Source of the DNA: Prorocentrum cordatum
Lineage: Eukaryota > Sar > Dinophyceae > Prorocentrales > Prorocentraceae
Assembly (NCBI GenBank): GCA_963575745.1
Contig: CAUYUJ010010424.1
Coordinates: forward strand, 1 to 64,000
Direction of reading: 5' to 3'
Length of the DNA: 64,000 nt
Shown here: positions 62,120 through 64,000 of the stretch, piece by piece
How the letters are laid out: the number at the start of each line of letters is the position of its first letter
Numbering within the stretch: position 1 is the stretch's first letter
The notes under the pieces: generated by a model
What the model saw: the letters and a program-made list of their open reading frames with translations, nothing else
Told to the model about the DNA's origin: nothing
Databases searched by the model: none
Position numbers and translations under genes: made by a program

Positions 62120-62520
62120 TGATTTGAGTCGTTTGGGGTTTCTCGTCCTGGTGTGAGTCGTTCGGGCCCTTCTTCCTGGTGTGAGTCGTTCGGGCTCTTC
62201 GTGGTGTGAGTCGTTCGGGCTCTTCGTCCTGGTGTGAGTCGTTCGGGCTTCTCGTGGTGTGAGTTGTTCGGGCCCCTCATCCTGGTGTGAGTCGTTCGGG
62301 CCCCTCCTCCTGGTGTGACTCGTTCGGGCTCCTCGTGGTGTGAGTCGTTCGGGGCCCGCGTCGTGGTGTGAGTCTTCGGGCTCCTCGTGGTGTGAGTCGT
62401 TCGGGCGCCTCGTCCTGGTGTGAGTCGTTCGGGCCCTCCTTGTGGTGTGAGTCGTTCGGGCTCTTCGTGGTGTGAGTCGTTCGGGCCCCTCGTCCTGATG
62501 TGAGTCGTTCGGGCTCCTCG
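62120..62520 (-). repeat. GTGTGAGTCGTTCGGGC minisatellite
   Basis: About 15 units of 26-29 bp, GTGTGAGTCGTTCGGGCCC plus CTCGTCCTG. On the minus strand it reads ARTTHTRTRGPNDSHHEEPE repeats, open over hundreds of bases, which explains a 399-aa frame here; judged non-coding. Confidence 0.85.
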
Positions 62521-62815
62521 TGGGGCCTCTTGGGGGCCTCTTGGAGCCTCGTGGGGCCTCTTGGGGGCCTCTTGGGGGCCTCTTGGGGGCCTCTTGGGGG
62601 CCTCTTGGGGCCTCGTGGGGCCTCTTGGGGGCCTCTTGGGGGCCTCTTGGGGGCCTCTTGGGGCCTCGTGGGGCCTCTTGGGGGCCTCTTGGGGGCCTCT
62701 TGGGGGCGTCTTGGGGGCCTCTTGGGGCCGCTTGGGGGCCTCTGGGGGGCCTCTTGGAGGCCTCTTGGGAGCCTCCTGGGGGCCTCTTGGGGACATCTTG
62801 GGGCCTCTTGCGACC
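62520..62815 (-). repeat. GGGGCCTCTTGG minisatellite
   Basis: 12-13-bp units GGGGGCCTCTTG repeated about 24 times. Minus-strand translation gives PRGPQEAPKRP. It is the same motif as the filler in the composite element, here amplified. Confidence 0.9.
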
Positions 62816-63210
62816 TCCGCAGAAGCGCAAAGGAGAGCTGCCCCCTGAGAAGGACAAAATGAACCCAAAACCTTTGTAAAATCAATGATTTTGCTATGAG
62901 GGAAGATGAGCGCGGCCCCCTCAGAAGGCCAAAATGGGGTCCAAACCATCGTAAAATCAATGATTTCTGCTTCAAAGACGAGCAGAGGGACCAAACTCCC
63001 CCCCCCCGGGGCCAGAATCCTCGTGAGGGTCGTCGTTTTTTGGCCCTCCGAGGAGTCGAAATGGGCCCCCCGCCACCACTCGGGAATCCCTGTCCAGGGG
63101 GAGGGGGTAGGGGGAGGGGTAAACCCCTCCCCGAAGGGGAAGATAGGGGGTTGAGAACAGAGAGAGCTCGCTAAACCACTCACGCCCAAGGGGGTTGGTG
63201 GGAAATAAGG
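62816..63210 (+). mobile_element. Composite satellite element, copy 4 (3' part)
   Basis: Two units with GACAAAATGAACCCAAAACC, GTAAAATCAATGATTTTG (62850) and CCAAAATGGGGTCCAAACCA, GTAAAATCAATGATTTCTGC (62930), then the tail GGGGTAAACCCCTCCCCGAA, CGCTAAACCACTCACGCCCA, AGGGGGTTGGTGGGAAAT. It lacks the ATTAATTAGC marker and start sequence. Confidence 0.7.
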
Positions 63211-63214
63211 GGGG

Positions 63215-63262
63215 TTAGACTAATTCTACTACTACTTCTACTACTATTATTACTACTACTAT

Positions 63263-63309
<47 letters not shown>

Positions 63310-63310
63310 T

Positions 63311-63345
<35 letters not shown>

Positions 63346-63348
63346 GTG

Positions 63349-63415
<67 letters not shown>

Positions 63416-63472
63416 GACTACTACTACTACTACTACTATACTACTATACTACTACTACTACTACTACTACTT

Positions 63473-63541
<69 letters not shown>
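63215..63541. repeat. (TAC)n microsatellite
   Basis: About 325 bp of TAC/CTA triplets with a few TAT variants. It ends in CTAG just before unique sequence. Confidence 0.95.
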
Positions 63542-63611
63542 GCCGTTCTGGCTCAGGCATTTGCCTGTGCTTGCAGCAGCTTAGATTCAGAACGGCACAC
63601 AGCTGTTGCGG

Positions 63612-63623
63612 GCCATTGTGGCT
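63612..63623 (+). other. Possible degenerate spliced-leader relic
   Basis: GCCATTGTGGCT differs at one position from the leader core GCCATTTTGGCT and lies 115 bp before a zinc-ribbon LINE ORF1, the same arrangement as 22798. A 12-mer with one mismatch could arise by chance. Confidence 0.35.
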
Positions 63624-63737
63624 TTCTCTTTCGCAGTTCGCGGGATCTCAACCCGCAGTCTTTCATTTCCGCTGCTTGGGAGCTACTCGCTTACCACGAC
63701 TCATACTGTTCGATGGCAGGAGGAGGCGCTGGCGGGC

Positions 63738-64000
63738 ATGGGCGCATCTCGTGGGCTCCGTGGCACCGCTCGTGGGCATCGCCTTCGTCGGCCGCTAAGC
63801 GTGACCAAGTGTGGCCCCCTTCTGGTCCCTGGCCCACAAGGCTCTCCTTCTGGTGGTGCTGGGCATCATGGTCATTTGTCCGCGTCCAAGAGATGGACAT
63901 GCAGTATCTGCGGTTGCAAGAAGAATGAGGCCAGGTTCTTCTTCTGCAAGCACTGCGGTCAGCTCAAGCGCGACTCCGTCCAGTATGGTTCGGCCTGGTC
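63738..64000 (+). CDS. LINE ORF1 start, zinc ribbon (runs off the window)
   Basis: From ATG at 63738: MGASRGLRGTARGHRLRRPL, SVTKCGPLLVPGPQGSPSGG, then a zinc ribbon KRWTCSICGCKKNEARFFFC, KHCGQLKRDS. Cys spacing C-x2-C-x-C...C-x2-C and the leading Trp match ORF1 of the 22.9-kb LINE, where the third zinc ligand is replaced by TGA; here it is TGC. The frame is also open upstream of the ATG, so the start is a choice. It remains open at the right edge, so this may be an intact copy. Likely a nucleic-acid-binding ORF1 or gag-like protein. Confidence 0.6.
   Translation, partial: MGASRGLRGTARGHRLRRPLSVTKCGPLLVPGPQGSPSGGAGHHGHLSASKRWTCSICGCKKNEARFFFCKHCGQLKRDSVQYGSAW

Noticed and set aside
61990-63189. 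399-aa Pro/Arg/Thr-rich minus-strand ORF
   Set aside because: Explained by two minisatellites and the tail of the composite element; open on the minus strand only because the units lack stops.

Overview
The window reads as nuclear DNA of a dinoflagellate. The species cannot be fixed from sequence alone; a core dinoflagellate such as Prorocentrum or Polarella would fit. The evidence is two 13-nt exact matches to the dinoflagellate spliced leader (22798-22810 and 32224-32236), each placed where the 5' end of a reinserted mRNA would lie. Also consistent are GC-rich short exons, a GC splice donor opposite a GT donor in a duplicated copy, tandemly duplicated genes, LINE fragments carrying RNase H and zinc-ribbon domains, and an extreme load of microsatellites and foldback elements. 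No rRNA, tRNA, CRISPR or organellar gene was seen. A run of exactly 100 N (43789-43888) is a scaffold gap.

Layout. 1-14.0 kb is almost gene-free: CACG/AC microsatellites, (TCG)n and (GGA)n tracts, a ~42-bp minisatellite (6595-7620), several terminal-inverted-repeat or foldback elements (2980-3131, 3690-4100, 8480-8650, 8891-8971, 9216-9378, 11476-11678, 12000-12189, 13221-13425) and three copies of a ~160-bp dispersed element (5478, 12922, 13851). Minus-strand Lys/Ala-rich coding pieces lie at 2417-3290. 14.0-16.5 kb is the 3' end of a minus-strand LINE with a complete RNase H domain. 16.5-22.8 kb is again repeat-rich, with one AT-richer orphan ORF (19934-20206). 22.8-25.5 kb is the 5' half of a plus-strand LINE (leader relic, zinc-ribbon ORF1, endonuclease), broken by a stop, frameshifts and a poly-G tract, followed by about 650 bp of (CT)n.

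27.6-52.2 kb is a gene-rich island with every convincing gene on the plus strand: a gene ending in a YDDQKCN repeat exon (30.2-31.55 kb), a leader-tagged gene (32.2-34.1 kb), a Lys/Ala-rich gene Z (35.0-37.1 kb), and a ~5.2-kb tandem duplication. Each duplicated unit carries a multi-exon gene X (Lys-rich N-terminus, conserved core, RGG exon, short C-terminal exon) followed by a multi-exon gene Y with an HGDG motif. Exon phases and conservation between the two copies let the gene models be drawn by eye. Each copy carries its own lesions: lost last exon and lost donor in X copy A; acceptor AG to GG in X copy B; premature TAG and a frameshift in Y copy B.

52.2-64 kb is repeat territory: a 24-bp minisatellite, GAAATTTCGAGC palindromes, fragments of a second plus-strand LINE (RT about 54.9 kb, RNase H and C-terminus 58.8-59.7 kb), two more copies of a large composite element, a (TAC)n tract, and at the right edge the start of another zinc-ribbon LINE ORF1.

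The most unusual signal is a ~1.2-1.3-kb composite repeat built from 265-305-bp tandem units. Two copies lie exactly between coding exons of genes Z and Y with GT/AG at the junctions, and in gene Z the reading frame is kept across it. A palindromic 203-bp element at 11476-11678 also starts with GT and ends with AG. Both look like intron-generating (introner-like) elements.
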